Positions 24,708-34,523 are shown, numbered from the stretch's first letter. The stretch: 64,000 nucleotides of DNA from Pseudonocardia hierapolitana (GCF_007994075.1 NZ_VIWU01000001.1:7626001-7690000); one strand, 5' to 3'. The notes: generated by a model not told the origin, from the sequence alone. Program-made: numbers and translations.

Positions 24708-27700
24708 ATGACCACGACCCCGCGCCAGAGCACCGAGCCGACGGGCGCAGGCCCGGCCGCGGGTGCGCAGGTGGCGGCACCGGAGACAGCGCAGTCGACG
24801 GACAACGAGACTGTGTTGCTGCAGGAGCTCGGCGAGATCCTGCACCAGGTGCGGCGCGGGCGGTTCGACGTGCGGCTGCCGCGGCGGGCCGGTTCGCCCG
24901 GCGAGCTGGTCGACCAGGTCAACGACCTCGTGGCGCTCCTGGAGCGCCGCAACCGCGACATCCTGCGGATCAGCCGGACGGTCGGCCGGGAGGGCCGGAT
25001 GTCCGAGCGGCTGAACGAGGAGGCCTACGACGGCGCATGGGCCCACGGCGTGCAGGCGGTCAACGCGCTGATCGACGACCTCGCGGCGCCGACGGCCGAG
25101 ATCGCCCGCGTGATCGAGGCCGTCGCGGAGGGCGACCTGTCCCAGCACATGGCCCTGGAGATCGAGGGCAGGCCGCTGCGGGGCGAGTTCCGCCGGATCG
25201 GCCGCACCGTGAACACGATGGTGGACCAGCTGTCGAGCTTCGCCGACGAGGTCACCCGCGTGGCGCGCGAGGTGGGCACCGAGGGCATGCTCGGCGGGCA
25301 GGCCGACGTGCGCGGCGTCGCCGGCACGTGGCGCGCGCTCACCGACTCGGTGAACACGATGGCGAGCAACCTGACCAACCAGGTGCGCTCGATCTCCACG
25401 GCCGCCACGGCCATCGCGCAGGGCGACCTGTCGCGCAAGATCACGGTGAACGCCCGTGGCGAGGTCGCCGAGCTCGCCGAGACGATCAACTCGCTGACCG
25501 ACACGCTGCGCCTGTTCGCCGACGAGGTCACCCGGGTCGCGGTCGAGGTGGGCACGGAGGGCCGCCTCGGCGGGCAGGCCCTGGTGCCCAACGTGGCAGG
25601 CACCTGGAAGAACCTCACCGACGCGGTGAACCTCATGGCGGCCAACCTCACCAACCAGGTGCGCGGCATCGCCCAGGTGGCCACCGCCGTGAAGAGCGGC
25701 GACCTGTCGCAGAAGATCACGGTCGACGCCCGGGGCGAGATCCTGGAGCTGAAGTCGACCGTCAACACGATGGTGGACCAGCTCTCGTCGTTCGCCGACG
25801 AGGTCACCCGCGTGGCGCGCGAGGTCGGCACCGAGGGCAAGCTCGGCGGCCAGGCCGCGGTCCCGACCGTCTCGGGCACGTGGCGCGACCTCACGGAGAA
25901 CGTGAACCAGCTGGCCGGGAACCTCACGGCGCAGGTGCGCAACATCGCGCAGGTCACCACCGCGGTCGCGCGGGGCGACCTGTCGCAGAAGATCACGGTC
26001 GATGCCCGGGGCGAGATCCTGGAGCTGAAGTCGACCGTGAACACGATGGTGGACCAGCTCTCGTCGTTCGCCGACGAGGTCACGCGCGTGGCGCGTGAGG
26101 TGGGCACCGAGGGCAAGCTGGGCGGTCAGGCGGAGGTGCAGGGCGTCGCGGGCACGTGGCGCGACCTCACCGACAACGTCAACTACATGGCGTCCAACCT
26201 GACCGACCAGGTGCGCAACATCGCGCAGGTCACCACGGCGGTGGCGCAGGGCGACCTGTCGCAGAAGATCACGGTCGATGCCCGGGGCGAGATCCTGGAG
26301 CTGAAGTCGACCGTGAACACGATGGTGGACCAGCTCTCGTCGTTCGCCGACGAGGTCACGCGCGTGGCGCGTGAGGTGGGCACCGAGGGCAAGCTGGGCG
26401 GTCAGGCGGAGGTGAAGGGCGTCGCGGGCACGTGGCGCGACCTCACGGAGAACGTGAACCAGCTGGCGGGCAACCTCACGGCGCAGGTGCGCAACATCGC
26501 GCAGGTCACGACGGCGGTGGCGCAGGGCGACCTGTCGCAGAAGATCACGGTGGACGCCAAGGGCGAGATCCTCGAGCTCAAGGACACCGTGAACACGATG
26601 GTGGACCAGCTCTCGTCGTTCGCCGACGAGGTCACGCGCGTGGCGCGTGAGGTGGGCACCGAGGGCAAGCTGGGCGGCCAGGCCACGGTGAAGGGCGTCG
26701 CGGGCACGTGGCGCGACCTCACGGAGAACGTGAACCAGCTGGCCGGGAACCTCACGGCGCAGGTGCGCAACATCGCGCAGGTCACAACCGCGGTCGCGCG
26801 GGGCGACCTGTCGCAGAAGATCACGGTCGACGCCCGCGGCGAGATCCTCGACCTCAAGCTGACCGTCAACACGATGGTGGACCAGCTGTCGAGCTTCGCC
26901 GACGAGGTCTCCCGCGTGGCGCGCGAGGTGGGCACCGAGGGCAAGCTCGGGGTCCTCGCCCAGGTGCGCGGCGTGTCCGGCACGTGGCGCGACCTGACGG
27001 AGAACGTCAACCAGCTCGCGGCCACCCTCACCACGCAGCTGCGGGCGATCTCGGCGGTCTCCACGTCCGTGGCGAGCGGCGACCTGACGCAGCAGATCAC
27101 GGTGGCCGCCCGCGGCGAGATCGCCGACCTCAAGGACACGATCAACCAGATGATCGCCACGCTCCGGGAGACCACGCGGGAGAACGCCGAGCAGGGCTGG
27201 CTCGACTCGAACCTGGTGCGGATCGGTGGGCTCCTGCAGGGGCAGCGCGACCTCAACGAGGTCTGCCAGATGATCATGAATGAAGTCGCGCCACTGGTGA
27301 ACTCCCAGGTCGGGGCCTTCTTCCTGGCGGCGGAGCCGTCGATCATCTCCGGTGGCGACCCGGACCGCTTCGTGATGTGCGGCGGCTTTGCGATGACCGC
27401 GGGGGAACCACCGCTGTCGTTCGGGCCGGGGGAGGGGCTCGTCGGGCAGGCCGCCGCCACCCGCCGGGTGGTGCTGGTCGAGGACGTCCCGCAGGGCTAC
27501 CTGCCGATCCGCTCGGCGGTCGGAGCCGCCTCACCCCGGGCGGTGGTCGTGCTGCCGGTCCAGTTCGAGGGCGAGTGCCTCGGCGTGATCGAGCTGGGGT
27601 CGGTGGCGCCGTTCGCGCCGCTGCACCTCACCTTCCTGGAGCGGCTCGTCGCCTCGATCGGCGTCGCCATCACCACGATCCGGGCGAACCGGCGCACGGA

Positions 27701-29213
27701 GGAGCTGCTGTCGCAGTCCCAGGTGCTCGCGATGGAGCTGCAGGACCAGTCCGCCGAGCTGCAGCGCGCCAACGCCGAGCTGGAGGAGAAGGCCGAGCAG
27801 CTGTCCCAGCAGAACCGCAACGTCGAGATCAAGAACATGGAGATCGACGCGGCGCGGCGGGGCGTCGAGGAGAAGGCGCAGCAGCTGGCGCTGGCCAGCC
27901 AGTACAAGTCGGAGTTCCTGGCCAACATGAGCCATGAGCTGCGCACCCCGCTCAACTCGCTGCTGCTGCTCGCCCGGCTGCTCGCCGACAACCCGAACAA
28001 CAACCTCACCGAGAAGCAGATCGAGTTCGCCAGCACGATCCACAGCGCGGGCTCTGACCTGCTGCGGCTGATCGACGACATCCTGGACCTGTCCAAGATC
28101 GAGTCCGGGCGGGTCGACGTCGACCCGGCTCCGGTGGACCTCGGCCAGGTGTGCTCGTCGGTGGAGCAGGCGTTCCGGCCGCAGGCCGAGGAGAAGGGCC
28201 TCGAGATGCGCGTCGAGGCAACCGCCGACCTGCCGGCGACCATCATCACCGACGAGCAGCGGCTGCAGCAGGTGTTGCGCAACCTGCTCGCCAACGCCGT
28301 GAAGTTCACCGACTCCGGCCACGTCAGCCTCGGTGTCTCCGTCGTGCCCTCCGGCACGCTGCACGGCGTGCCCGCGCTGGACTCGGCCCGCACGGTGATC
28401 GCGTTCACCGTCGGCGACACGGGGATCGGGATCCCGCAGGACAAGCTGGAGATGATCTTCGAGGCGTTCCAGCAGGCCGACGGCACCACCAGTCGCAAGT
28501 ACGGCGGCACCGGCCTGGGCCTGTCGATCTCCAAGGAGCTCGCGCGGATGCTCGGCGGCAAGATCGAGGTCACCTCGCAGCCCGGCGAGGGATCGGTGTT
28601 CACGCTCCTGCTGCCCGACGAGCTGCCCCCGGTCACGGCGGCGGCCGCCCGCATGACGCCGCGCCCGCCGATCCCGGCGCTCGCGCTCCCGGAGCGGGCG
28701 CTCGAGCCACCGCGCCCGGCCGCGTCGGCGAACCCGATCCTGCGCACCGGGCCGGGCGGGCCCGCAGGCGTGCGTCCCGCGCCGGAGCTGGCCGGCGTCA
28801 CCGTCCTGATCGTCGACGACGACGTGCGGAACGTCTTCGCGCTCACGAGCGCGCTCGAGCTGCACGGGCTCACCGTGCTCTACGCCGACAACGGCACGGA
28901 GGGGATCCGCCTGCTCACCGAGCACCCGGAGGTCGACGCGGTGCTGATGGACGCGATGATGCCCGACCTGGACGGCAACGAGACCACGCGGCGGATGCGG
29001 CGCCTCCCGCAGGGCCGTGACCTGCCGATCGTGTTCCTCACCGCCAAGGCGATGCCGGGCGACCGGGAGTCGAGCCTCGCCGCGGGGGCCACCGACTACG
29101 TCACGAAACCGGTGGACCTCGACGAGCTGCTCGCGCTCATGGCGTCGTGGATCGTGCCGCGGCGCGGGCGGGCGAGCACCTCCGGCATCAGAGCGGTTGG
29201 CGGTGGGTGGTGA
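24708..29213 (+). CDS. Giant hybrid histidine kinase with eight tandem HAMP-type repeats (group III/Nik1-like)
   Basis: The 1501-residue protein starts at ATG 24708 behind GGAGGGA. Eight repeats of about 92 residues, each beginning LS(Q/R)KIT-like and containing [24 protein letters not shown], run from about residue 140 to 820. They match the poly-HAMP units of fungal group III osmosensing kinases. A GAF domain follows (about 830-995), then a coiled coil (about 1005-1060), HisKA with His1076 in [10 protein letters not shown], HATPase (about 1175-1305; [30 protein letters not shown]) and a receiver domain with phospho-acceptor Asp1415 in [13 protein letters not shown]. No membrane segment exists, so sensing is cytoplasmic. 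The repeats are nearly identical in DNA. It overlaps the next response regulator gene by GTGA, and the divergent neighbour is a SpoIIE phosphatase. Confidence 0.93.
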   Translation: MTTTPRQSTEPTGAGPAAGAQVAAPETAQSTDNETVLLQELGEILHQVRRGRFDVRLPRRAGSPGELVDQVNDLVALLERRNRDILRISRTVGREGRMSERLNEEAYDGAWAHGVQAVNALIDDLAAPTAEIARVIEAVAEGDLSQHMALEIEGRPLRGEFRRIGRTVNTMVDQLSSFADEVTRVAREVGTEGMLGGQADVRGVAGTWRALTDSVNTMASNLTNQVRSISTAATAIAQGDLSRKITVNARGEVAELAETINSLTDTLRLFADEVTRVAVEVGTEGRLGGQALVPNVAGTWKNLTDAVNLMAANLTNQVRGIAQVATAVKSGDLSQKITVDARGEILELKSTVNTMVDQLSSFADEVTRVAREVGTEGKLGGQAAVPTVSGTWRDLTENVNQLAGNLTAQVRNIAQVTTAVARGDLSQKITVDARGEILELKSTVNTMVDQLSSFADEVTRVAREVGTEGKLGGQAEVQGVAGTWRDLTDNVNYMASNLTDQVRNIAQVTTAVAQGDLSQKITVDARGEILELKSTVNTMVDQLSSFADEVTRVAREVGTEGKLGGQAEVKGVAGTWRDLTENVNQLAGNLTAQVRNIAQVTTAVAQGDLSQKITVDAKGEILELKDTVNTMVDQLSSFADEVTRVAREVGTEGKLGGQATVKGVAGTWRDLTENVNQLAGNLTAQVRNIAQVTTAVARGDLSQKITVDARGEILDLKLTVNTMVDQLSSFADEVSRVAREVGTEGKLGVLAQVRGVSGTWRDLTENVNQLAATLTTQLRAISAVSTSVASGDLTQQITVAARGEIADLKDTINQMIATLRETTRENAEQGWLDSNLVRIGGLLQGQRDLNEVCQMIMNEVAPLVNSQVGAFFLAAEPSIISGGDPDRFVMCGGFAMTAGEPPLSFGPGEGLVGQAAATRRVVLVEDVPQGYLPIRSAVGAASPRAVVVLPVQFEGECLGVIELGSVAPFAPLHLTFLERLVASIGVAITTIRANRRTEELLSQSQVLAMELQDQSAELQRANAELEEKAEQLSQQNRNVEIKNMEIDAARRGVEEKAQQLALASQYKSEFLANMSHELRTPLNSLLLLARLLADNPNNNLTEKQIEFASTIHSAGSDLLRLIDDILDLSKIESGRVDVDPAPVDLGQVCSSVEQAFRPQAEEKGLEMRVEATADLPATIITDEQRLQQVLRNLLANAVKFTDSGHVSLGVSVVPSGTLHGVPALDSARTVIAFTVGDTGIGIPQDKLEMIFEAFQQADGTTSRKYGGTGLGLSISKELARMLGGKIEVTSQPGEGSVFTLLLPDELPPVTAAAARMTPRPPIPALALPERALEPPRPAASANPILRTGPGGPAGVRPAPELAGVTVLIVDDDVRNVFALTSALELHGLTVLYADNGTEGIRLLTEHPEVDAVLMDAMMPDLDGNETTRRMRRLPQGRDLPIVFLTAKAMPGDRESSLAAGATDYVTKPVDLDELLALMASWIVPRRGRASTSGIRAVGGGW
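25130..27170 (+). repeat. Eight 276-bp (92-codon) intragenic repeats
   Basis: The units start near 25130, 25424, 25700, 25977, 26253, 26529, 26805 and 27081. Those in the middle are almost identical: bases 25977-26138 and 26253-26414 match for 162 bases without a difference. Outer units have diverged more. The in-frame 276-bp period means that gain or loss of units by recombination keeps the reading frame. Confidence 0.9.
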
Positions 29214-29752
29214 TCCGCCAGCCCGCGCGGGTGCTCGCGGTCGACGACCGGCGGGAGAACCTGCTCGCGCTCCAGGCCATCCTCGAGGGGCTGCCGATCG
29301 AGCTGGTGGCGGTCACGAGCGGTGAGGACGCCCTGAAGCGGCTCCTCGTCGAGGACTACGCCGTGATCCTGCTCGACGCGCACATGCCCGGGATGGACGG
29401 ATTCGAGACGGCGGGGCACGTCAAGCAGCGCGAACGCACCCGCCACATCCCGATCCTGTTCCTCACCGCCGTCGACTACGACCCGCACCTCGCCTTCCGC
29501 GGTTACCAGGCCGGAGCCGTCGACTACATCACCAAGCCCTTCGACCCCTGGGTGCTGCGCTCGAAGGTGGCCGTGTTCGTCGACCTGTGGACCACCCACA
29601 CCCAGCTCGCCGACCGCGCCGGGGAGGTGGTGGTGCTGCGGGGCGCGATCGACGAGGCCCTGGAGCTCCTGGAGAGCGGCGACCCCGCGGACGCGGCGAG
29701 GGCGCGCTCCCGGCTGGCCGCCGTCCGCGGCGCGCGGCTGGGTACGGGCTGA
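29210..29752 (+). CDS. Single-domain-type response regulator with short C-terminal helix
   Basis: The 180-residue protein has a receiver domain: VLAVDDRRENLLAL with the acidic pair, the phospho-acceptor Asp in VILLDAHMPGMDGFE, the conserved Thr in LFLTAVD and the Lys in YITKPFDPWVL. The rest (about 125-180) is helical, with LWTTHTQLADRAGEVVVLRGAIDEAL in pieces, and no DNA-binding domain is seen. It probably signals through protein contacts, for example to the phosphatase encoded divergently or in a phosphorelay with the hybrid kinase. GTG 29210 overlaps the kinase stop (GTGA), so the two are co-translated. Comparable RR proteins in other bacteria sit next to SpoIIE-type phosphatases. Confidence 0.88.
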   Translation: MIRQPARVLAVDDRRENLLALQAILEGLPIELVAVTSGEDALKRLLVEDYAVILLDAHMPGMDGFETAGHVKQRERTRHIPILFLTAVDYDPHLAFRGYQAGAVDYITKPFDPWVLRSKVAVFVDLWTTHTQLADRAGEVVVLRGAIDEALELLESGDPADAARARSRLAAVRGARLGTG

Positions 29753-29760
29753 CCGCGCCG

Positions 29761-29792
29761 CGGCTCAGGGATCGACCGGCTCAGGGATCGAC
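29761..29792. repeat. 16-bp tandem duplication across a stop codon
   Basis: CGGCTCAGGGATCGAC occurs at 29761-29776 and again at 29777-29792. The second copy contains the stop and last codons of the minus-strand dehydrogenase gene, and the first repeats them just beyond the stop. It is a small recent-looking duplication between two convergent genes. Confidence 0.8.
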
Positions 29793-30872
29793 CGCGAGTA
29801 CCGCCTGCACGACGTGGCGGCGGCGGGCCGCCAGGTCGGTGAGCAGCGCAGGGCCGTCCTCGAACGGCACGACGTCGGTGATCACATGTTTGCGCACGAC
29901 GGCCCCCTCGGCCCGCAGCAGGTCGATCGTCTCGGCCGAGAGGCGCTCGCGGTCCCAGGCGTGTGCCGTGCCGCGGGGCACGCGCCCGATCTGCGCGCAG
30001 TGGATGACCAGCCCGTTGTGGTGGAACTCCGCGCCGAGGCGCAGGGCCGAGCCGTCGTCGGTGTAGAAGGCGAGGTCCACCACGCTGCCCTGGGGCCGCA
30101 GCAGCCGCAGAGCGGTGGCGAGCGCTGCGGTGCGGCCACGGCACTGGAAGACGACGTCGGCGCCGCGGTCGCCGGGGCCGTGCCGCCAGCGGGTCTTCAG
30201 CAGGACGGCCGGGTCGGCCCGATCCGGGTCGAGCGCCTCGAGCCCGAGTCCCTCCGCGGCCGCGCGGCGCTGCGGCGTCGGGTCGAGCAGCACCACCTCC
30301 GCCGCGCCGTGGTGGCGCGCGAACAGCCCGGTCAACAACCCGACCACCCCGCCACCCACCACCACGACCCGCCGTCCCCGCACACCGTCGCCGAGGGCAC
30401 GCACGTCGGTGCCGCACAGGTCGGCCGCCGCGTGCAGCAGCCCGTTGGCGCAGATCGGGCCCATGTGGGCGACGTAGATGCCGAGCAGCGGGTCGAGGTC
30501 GGACGGCAGCACGACGAGCCGTTCGGCGAGGGGGTCGAGGCGGTAGCCGGTGCGGTGGCCGTATGCCGCGGCCACGAGCGCGTCCCGCGGCGGCCCGGTC
30601 GGCTCGCTGTCGACCACCCGCCCGACCTCCATGTACCCCAGGCGCGTCACGGGGTAGCCGGTGGCGGGGAGGTCGGTGCGGAAGAGCCCCAGCTCGGGGT
30701 CGTGGTGGGCGTGCAGCGCCGGGTTCGTGCCGGTGAGGAACGAGAGCTCGGTGCCTGCCGACACGCCCGAGCAGACCGTCGCCAGCCGGACCGGGCCGTC
30801 CCCGGCGGGCACCTCCTGCACGACGGCCTCACCCGGCGCCCGCACCACGATCGCCCGGTCGCACTCGATCAT
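29781..30872 (-). CDS. Zinc-type alcohol dehydrogenase-family oxidoreductase
   Basis: The 363-residue protein has the medium-chain dehydrogenase layout: a GroES-like domain with CSGVSAGTELSFLTG and a nucleotide-binding domain with RVVVVGGGVVGLLTGLFA and an acidic residue after the next strand (VVLLDPT). The usual GHE zinc motif is replaced by SAGTE, as in the subgroup with bacteriochlorophyllide dehydrogenases (BchC-like), so a catalytic zinc site is uncertain. The ATG at 30872 overlaps the stop of the upstream Gfo/Idh/MocA gene (ATGA). Such pairs, sometimes even fused, oxidise and reduce sugar or cyclitol intermediates. The substrate is not known. Confidence 0.82.
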   Translation of the reverse strand: MIECDRAIVVRAPGEAVVQEVPAGDGPVRLATVCSGVSAGTELSFLTGTNPALHAHHDPELGLFRTDLPATGYPVTRLGYMEVGRVVDSEPTGPPRDALVAAAYGHRTGYRLDPLAERLVVLPSDLDPLLGIYVAHMGPICANGLLHAAADLCGTDVRALGDGVRGRRVVVVGGGVVGLLTGLFARHHGAAEVVLLDPTPQRRAAAEGLGLEALDPDRADPAVLLKTRWRHGPGDRGADVVFQCRGRTAALATALRLLRPQGSVVDLAFYTDDGSALRLGAEFHHNGLVIHCAQIGRVPRGTAHAWDRERLSAETIDLLRAEGAVVRKHVITDVVPFEDGPALLTDLAARRRHVVQAVLAVDP

Positions 30873-31870
30873 CTGACCATCTCCGCTCGTCCGGACTCGG
30901 CGGAGCGCGCGAGGGCGCAGGCGAGCCGATGGCTGCGCAGCGCCTCGGTGTGGTCGGGCGCGTCGCGCTCGGGCGGGACGGGCGTGCCGCGCAGCGCGGC
31001 GACGAACGCGGCGTCCACGGCGGTGCGCGGTGTCATGGCGTCGTACTCGGCGCGGTGGGCGCCTTCGGCGTCCCGGACGTCGAGCCAGTCCTCGCCGACC
31101 CCGACGACGATCCCGTCGGCCACGATCTCCAGCCCCGTGCGGTGCCTGCCGTCGAGCACACACGTGGTGGCGATCGTCCCGACGGCGCCGTTCGCGAAGC
31201 AGAGGAGGGCACCGGTGGCGGCCTCGACGCCGCCGGGCAGCCGCCCGCCCGCCGCGGCGTGCACCTCGGTGACCTCGCCGACGAGGAAGCGCGCGAGGTC
31301 CAGCACGTGCACGGCCTGTTCGACCAGCGGACCGCCCGATCGGGCGCGGTCGGCCCACCAGGCGACCGGCGGCGTGCAGTCGAGCCACGTGCCGGACACG
31401 AGCCGGATCTGGCGGCCGTCGAGCAGTTTCCGGGCCCGCTGCACCGGCTCGGCGCACCGCCAGTGGTGCCCGACGCGGCTCAGCACGCCCGAGGTGCGGA
31501 TCCGCCGTCCCACCCATTCGGCGGTCGGTTGGTCGCACGCGAGCGGCTTCTCGACGAAGAGCGCCTTCCCGGCGGCGGCGATCTCCACCTCGAGCGCGCC
31601 GTGCGCGAACGGGGGCACGCAGACGTAGACGGCGTCGAGTTCCTCGCCGAGCAGGGCGTCGAGGTCGGGCACGGTGCGGACGCCGTGCGCCTCGCCGAAC
31701 ACCGACGCGGACGAGGGGGCGACGTCGGTGGCGGCGACCAACTGCACCCCGGACATCCCGCCGAGCACGCGGGCGTGGCGATGGGCGACGCCTCCCGTGC
31801 CGACGAACCCGATGCGGCACGGCCCCACCCGGTCCGGCCCTGTTCCATTACCCGACCCGTCCACCGTCAC
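30869..31870 (-). CDS. Gfo/Idh/MocA-family oxidoreductase
   Basis: The 333-residue protein has the N-terminal Rossmann motif RIGFVGTGGVAHRHARVL, the strand-loop VYVCVPPFAHG and the catalytic EKPLACD sequence (Lys of EKP). The C-terminal alpha/beta domain includes GGPLVEQAVHVLDLARFLVGEV with the expected conserved His. Members use NAD(P) to oxidise or reduce sugars, cyclitols or their nucleotide forms. The chosen start is GTG 31870; the first 18 residues are unstructured and a later start cannot be ruled out. It is translationally coupled to the ADH-family gene, so both likely act on the same compound. Confidence 0.85.
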   Translation of the reverse strand: MTVDGSGNGTGPDRVGPCRIGFVGTGGVAHRHARVLGGMSGVQLVAATDVAPSSASVFGEAHGVRTVPDLDALLGEELDAVYVCVPPFAHGALEVEIAAAGKALFVEKPLACDQPTAEWVGRRIRTSGVLSRVGHHWRCAEPVQRARKLLDGRQIRLVSGTWLDCTPPVAWWADRARSGGPLVEQAVHVLDLARFLVGEVTEVHAAAGGRLPGGVEAATGALLCFANGAVGTIATTCVLDGRHRTGLEIVADGIVVGVGEDWLDVRDAEGAHRAEYDAMTPRTAVDAAFVAALRGTPVPPERDAPDHTEALRSHRLACALARSAESGRAEMVR

Positions 31871-31975
31871 GCATTCGAAGTACCTGCGACGGGCGCAGGC
31901 GAAACGGCTCGCTCGACCCCACTCCCAACCAGCGCCAGGCGCAGCCGGATGGCTCGGCCGGGTGCGGACATGGCC

Positions 31976-32008
31976 GGGCCCCGGCCGGTCGGGGGTCGGC
32001 CGGGGCCC
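31976..32008 (-). terminator. Rho-independent-like hairpin after csbD
   Basis: GGGCCCCGGCCG at 31976-31987 pairs perfectly with CGGCCGGGGCCC at 31997-32008 around a nine-base loop. The hairpin starts 16 bases beyond the csbD stop on the minus strand, fitting an intrinsic terminator without a T-run. Confidence 0.7.
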
Positions 32009-32024
32009 GTTCGGGGCGGGCGGG

Positions 32025-32198
32025 TCAGTGCCGGAAGGCGTCCTTGACCTTGTCGCCCGCTTGCTTGAGGTTGCTCTTCGTCTGGTCCCGTTCGCCCTGT
32101 GCTTCGAGCTCTTCGTCGTCGGTGGCGCGGCCGACCGCTTCCTTGGCCTTGCCCCCGAGCTCCTCGAGCTTGTGGTCCATCTTCTCGTGGCGGTCCAT
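32025..32198 (-). CDS. CsbD-family stress protein
   Basis: The 57-residue highly charged protein begins MDRHEKMDHKLEELGGKAKEAVGRATDDEELEAQG (in short blocks) and ends KQAGDKVKDAF, the CsbD signature of a small helical hydrophilin-like protein. CsbD genes in other bacteria belong to general stress regulons under alternative sigma factors. GGAGGA lies five bases before the ATG. Two palindromes lie just upstream (32225-32264), and a hairpin terminator lies downstream. The molecular role of the family is not known. Confidence 0.9.
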   Translation of the reverse strand: MDRHEKMDHKLEELGGKAKEAVGRATDDEELEAQGERDQTKSNLKQAGDKVKDAFRH

Positions 32199-32224
32199 CG
32201 GGTCCTCCGGATCTCTCGGTCGGC

Positions 32225-32264
32225 GCCGGGTTACCCGGCCCGGCGGAACACACCCATGTGTTCC
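32225..32264. promoter_or_regulatory. Two palindromes upstream of csbD
   Basis: GCCGGGTTACCCGGC at 32225-32239 is a perfect palindrome around one base. GGAACAC at 32245-32251 pairs with GTGTTCC at 32258-32264 across six bases. They lie in the 83 bases between the csbD start and the end of the AbrB-family gene, so they may be operators or part of a stress promoter for csbD, or a terminator for the upstream gene. The 11-base core CGGGTTACCCG also occurs, as its complement, at 57556-57566. Confidence 0.5.
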
Positions 32265-32281
32265 GTCGAACGGGTGACAAG

Positions 32282-33331
32282 TCAGGGGAGGGCGCGCCCG
32301 GCGAGCCGTGCGATGGCGGGCATCACCAGCAGCATCACGATCACGCGCAGCACCTGCACCGCCATCACGAAGGTGACGTCGGTGCCTGCCGAGACCGCCG
32401 TGGCGAGCACGGCGTAGACGCCGCCGGGGGTGGTGGCCAGGTAGCCGTCGAGCGCCGTGGTTCCGGTGAGGGTGGACAGCAGGAGGCCGAGCCCTGCGCA
32501 GGCGACGATGACACCCACGACGAGCGCGGCGGCCGGGAGCAGCGCTTCGAGCACCGTGCGCAGGCTCTCCCGGGTGAACCGGGCGCCCGCCTGCCAGCCG
32601 ATCACCGCGTATGCGACCTCGACCAGCGGCACCGGCGGCGTGGCGCCGAAGGACCACCCGGCGAGGTTGACCGCGATGGCCACGGTCATCGGCCCGAGCA
32701 GCGCACCGGCCGGCACCCGCGCGACCCGCGCCAGCACCGTGCCGGCCACCGCGCAGAACGCGAGGTACCCGACGTCGACGACGAGCGGCGCCGAGCCCGA
32801 CGCGTCGGGGCCCGACCCCCCGGCCGCGCCGAAACCCACGGCGGCCACCACCGGCATCGTGGCGGTGACGATTCCGACCCGCAGGTACTGGACGACCGCG
32901 ACGGTGCGGTCGTCGCCGCCCAGGTCGCGGCTCATCGCCACCAGCCCGGACGCGCCGCCCGCGGTGAGCGCGAGCATCCCGGTGAGCGGCGTGATGCCGC
33001 GCCGCAGCCCCAGGAGCAGGCCGGCGGCCATGCTGACCGCGAGGGTCGCGACGGACACGAGCAGCACCGGCACCCACTGGCCGGCCAGGCCCGCGAGCGT
33101 GTCGGGCTGGGCGAGCACGCCGATGACCACGCCGATGACCGCCTGAGCGGTGCCGGTGACCGGCCGCGGCACGGCCACCGGCAGCCCGCCGAGCGCGAGG
33201 GCGGTGGCGACCAGCAGACCGGCGAACAGCGCGGGCGACGGCACGTCGAGCGGCGCCATCGCCGCGCTGCCCCCGGCGGTGAGCACGATCAGCAGCGCCC
33301 AGCGCGCCCACGCCGGAGTTCGCGATCTCAT
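32282..33331 (-). CDS. AbrB-family integral membrane protein
   Basis: The 349-residue protein has about nine to ten hydrophobic segments arranged in two repeats, each with the motif G-A-x-x-G-P-M/TPGG. Examples are VPRPVTGTAQAVIGVVIG, LLGLRRGITPLTGMLALTAGGASGLVAMSRDLGGD and the second half VPAGALLGPMTVAIAVNLAG, ATTPGGVYAVLATAV in parts. This is the membrane AbrB family (once annotated as putative ammonia monooxygenase), unrelated to the transcription factor AbrB, with no proven substrate. ATG 33331 begins MRSRTPAWARWALLIVL. The gene is divergent from the release-factor-like gene with 52 bases between. Confidence 0.82.
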   Translation of the reverse strand: MRSRTPAWARWALLIVLTAGGSAAMAPLDVPSPALFAGLLVATALALGGLPVAVPRPVTGTAQAVIGVVIGVLAQPDTLAGLAGQWVPVLLVSVATLAVSMAAGLLLGLRRGITPLTGMLALTAGGASGLVAMSRDLGGDDRTVAVVQYLRVGIVTATMPVVAAVGFGAAGGSGPDASGSAPLVVDVGYLAFCAVAGTVLARVARVPAGALLGPMTVAIAVNLAGWSFGATPPVPLVEVAYAVIGWQAGARFTRESLRTVLEALLPAAALVVGVIVACAGLGLLLSTLTGTTALDGYLATTPGGVYAVLATAVSAGTDVTFVMAVQVLRVIVMLLVMPAIARLAGRALP

Positions 33332-33383
33332 TGCCCCGATTCTCGCCGCATGCCCGCCCGGGTGCCGGGGTAGGCCCCCTGAC

Positions 33384-34523
33384 GTGGATCTGCAATTCCT
33401 CCATGAACTGACCCGGACGCCAGGGCCGTTCGCCACCGTGTACCTGGACACGTCGCACGACACCGACGACGCGGCGCGCGCCATCGCGTTGCGGTGGGCC
33501 GAGGCCCGCGACGAGCTGGAGGCGCAGGGCGCGGACAGCGCGACCCTGGACGCGCTCGCCGCGGCGATCGCGGACGCCCCGCCCGCCGTCGGCCGGGCCG
33601 GGCGGGTGCTGGTGGCGCGCCGGGCTGATGGTGGCCGCGCCGAGGTCGTGCTGGACCGGTCGCTGCCCGAGCCGCCCGCGCGTCCGTCCGCGCAGTGGGG
33701 CCCGCTGCCCGACCTGCTGCCCGCCCTCGTCGACCAGCCCGAACCGGTGACGGCGGTGGTCGTGCGCGTCGACGAGACCGGCGGGGAGATCCTCGTGGCG
33801 GGGCCGGACGAGAAGCCCGTCGTCGCGGAGGAGGTCGAGGGCGGCGACGGTCCCGTGCACAAGGTGCGCGGGGGCGGGCGGTCGCACCTCGCGATGCAGG
33901 AACGGGTGGAGGAGAGCTGGCGGCGCAACACGGCGCAGGTCGCCGAGCGGGTCGACCGGCTCGTCGCGGACACCGGGGCCCGCGTGCTGCTCGTCGCGGG
34001 CGACGGGCGGTCGCGGTCGCGCCTCGTCGATGCGCTGGCGGAGCGGAGCGCCTCGATCACGGTGGAGCTCGAACGGGGCGGAACCGGTGCGGACGACCTC
34101 GCAGCCGCCGTGGCCGAGGCCGTGCGCGACGTCGCGACCGACACCCGGCTCGCCGTGCTCGAGCGGTACGAGAAGGCGGCCGGGCGGCCCGAGGGCCTCG
34201 CCGTGCAGGGCATCGGACCCGTACTGGCGGCCCTGCGTGCCGAGGCGGTCGACACGCTGCTGCTCGACGCAGGCGTCCACCGCGACGCCACGGTGTGGAT
34301 CTCCGACGCGCCCGCGCAGGTGGCCGAGACGCCCGAGGACCTGCGCGCGACCGGCACCGATCCGACCGGCGAGGTCCCGGTGGATGCCGCCCTCCTGCGC
34401 GCGGCGGCCGGCACCGGAGCGGGCTTCGTCCCGATCGGGGGTGGACGCACCGGGCTCGCCGGGCACCCCCTCGACGACGGTGTCGGCGCCCTGTTGCGCT
34501 ACCCGGTCCCCACCGGCGCCTGA
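33384..34523 (+). CDS. baeRF-type (Rv2629-like) release-factor-fold protein
   Basis: The 379-residue product starts at GTG 33384 (VDLQFLHELTRTPGPFATVYLDTSHDT in parts), the N-terminus typical of the actinobacterial proteins related to mycobacterial Rv2629. The family (bacterial archaeo-eukaryotic release factor-like) has three domains: an N-terminal alpha/beta part, a central RNase-E/eRF1-domain-2-like part with ERVEESWRRNTAQVAERVDRL, and a C-terminal pelota/L7Ae-like part with AVDTLLLDAG. A ribosome-related role, perhaps in stalled or resting ribosomes, is suggested by fold only. It stands next to csbD and a STAS gene, so it fits a stress neighbourhood. Confidence 0.75.
   Translation: MDLQFLHELTRTPGPFATVYLDTSHDTDDAARAIALRWAEARDELEAQGADSATLDALAAAIADAPPAVGRAGRVLVARRADGGRAEVVLDRSLPEPPARPSAQWGPLPDLLPALVDQPEPVTAVVVRVDETGGEILVAGPDEKPVVAEEVEGGDGPVHKVRGGGRSHLAMQERVEESWRRNTAQVAERVDRLVADTGARVLLVAGDGRSRSRLVDALAERSASITVELERGGTGADDLAAAVAEAVRDVATDTRLAVLERYEKAAGRPEGLAVQGIGPVLAALRAEAVDTLLLDAGVHRDATVWISDAPAQVAETPEDLRATGTDPTGEVPVDAALLRAAAGTGAGFVPIGGGRTGLAGHPLDDGVGALLRYPVPTGA

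Noticed and set aside
32282..33331. AbrB transcription factor or ammonia monooxygenase
   Set aside because: The protein is a polytopic membrane protein of the membrane AbrB family, and neither name describes its function.
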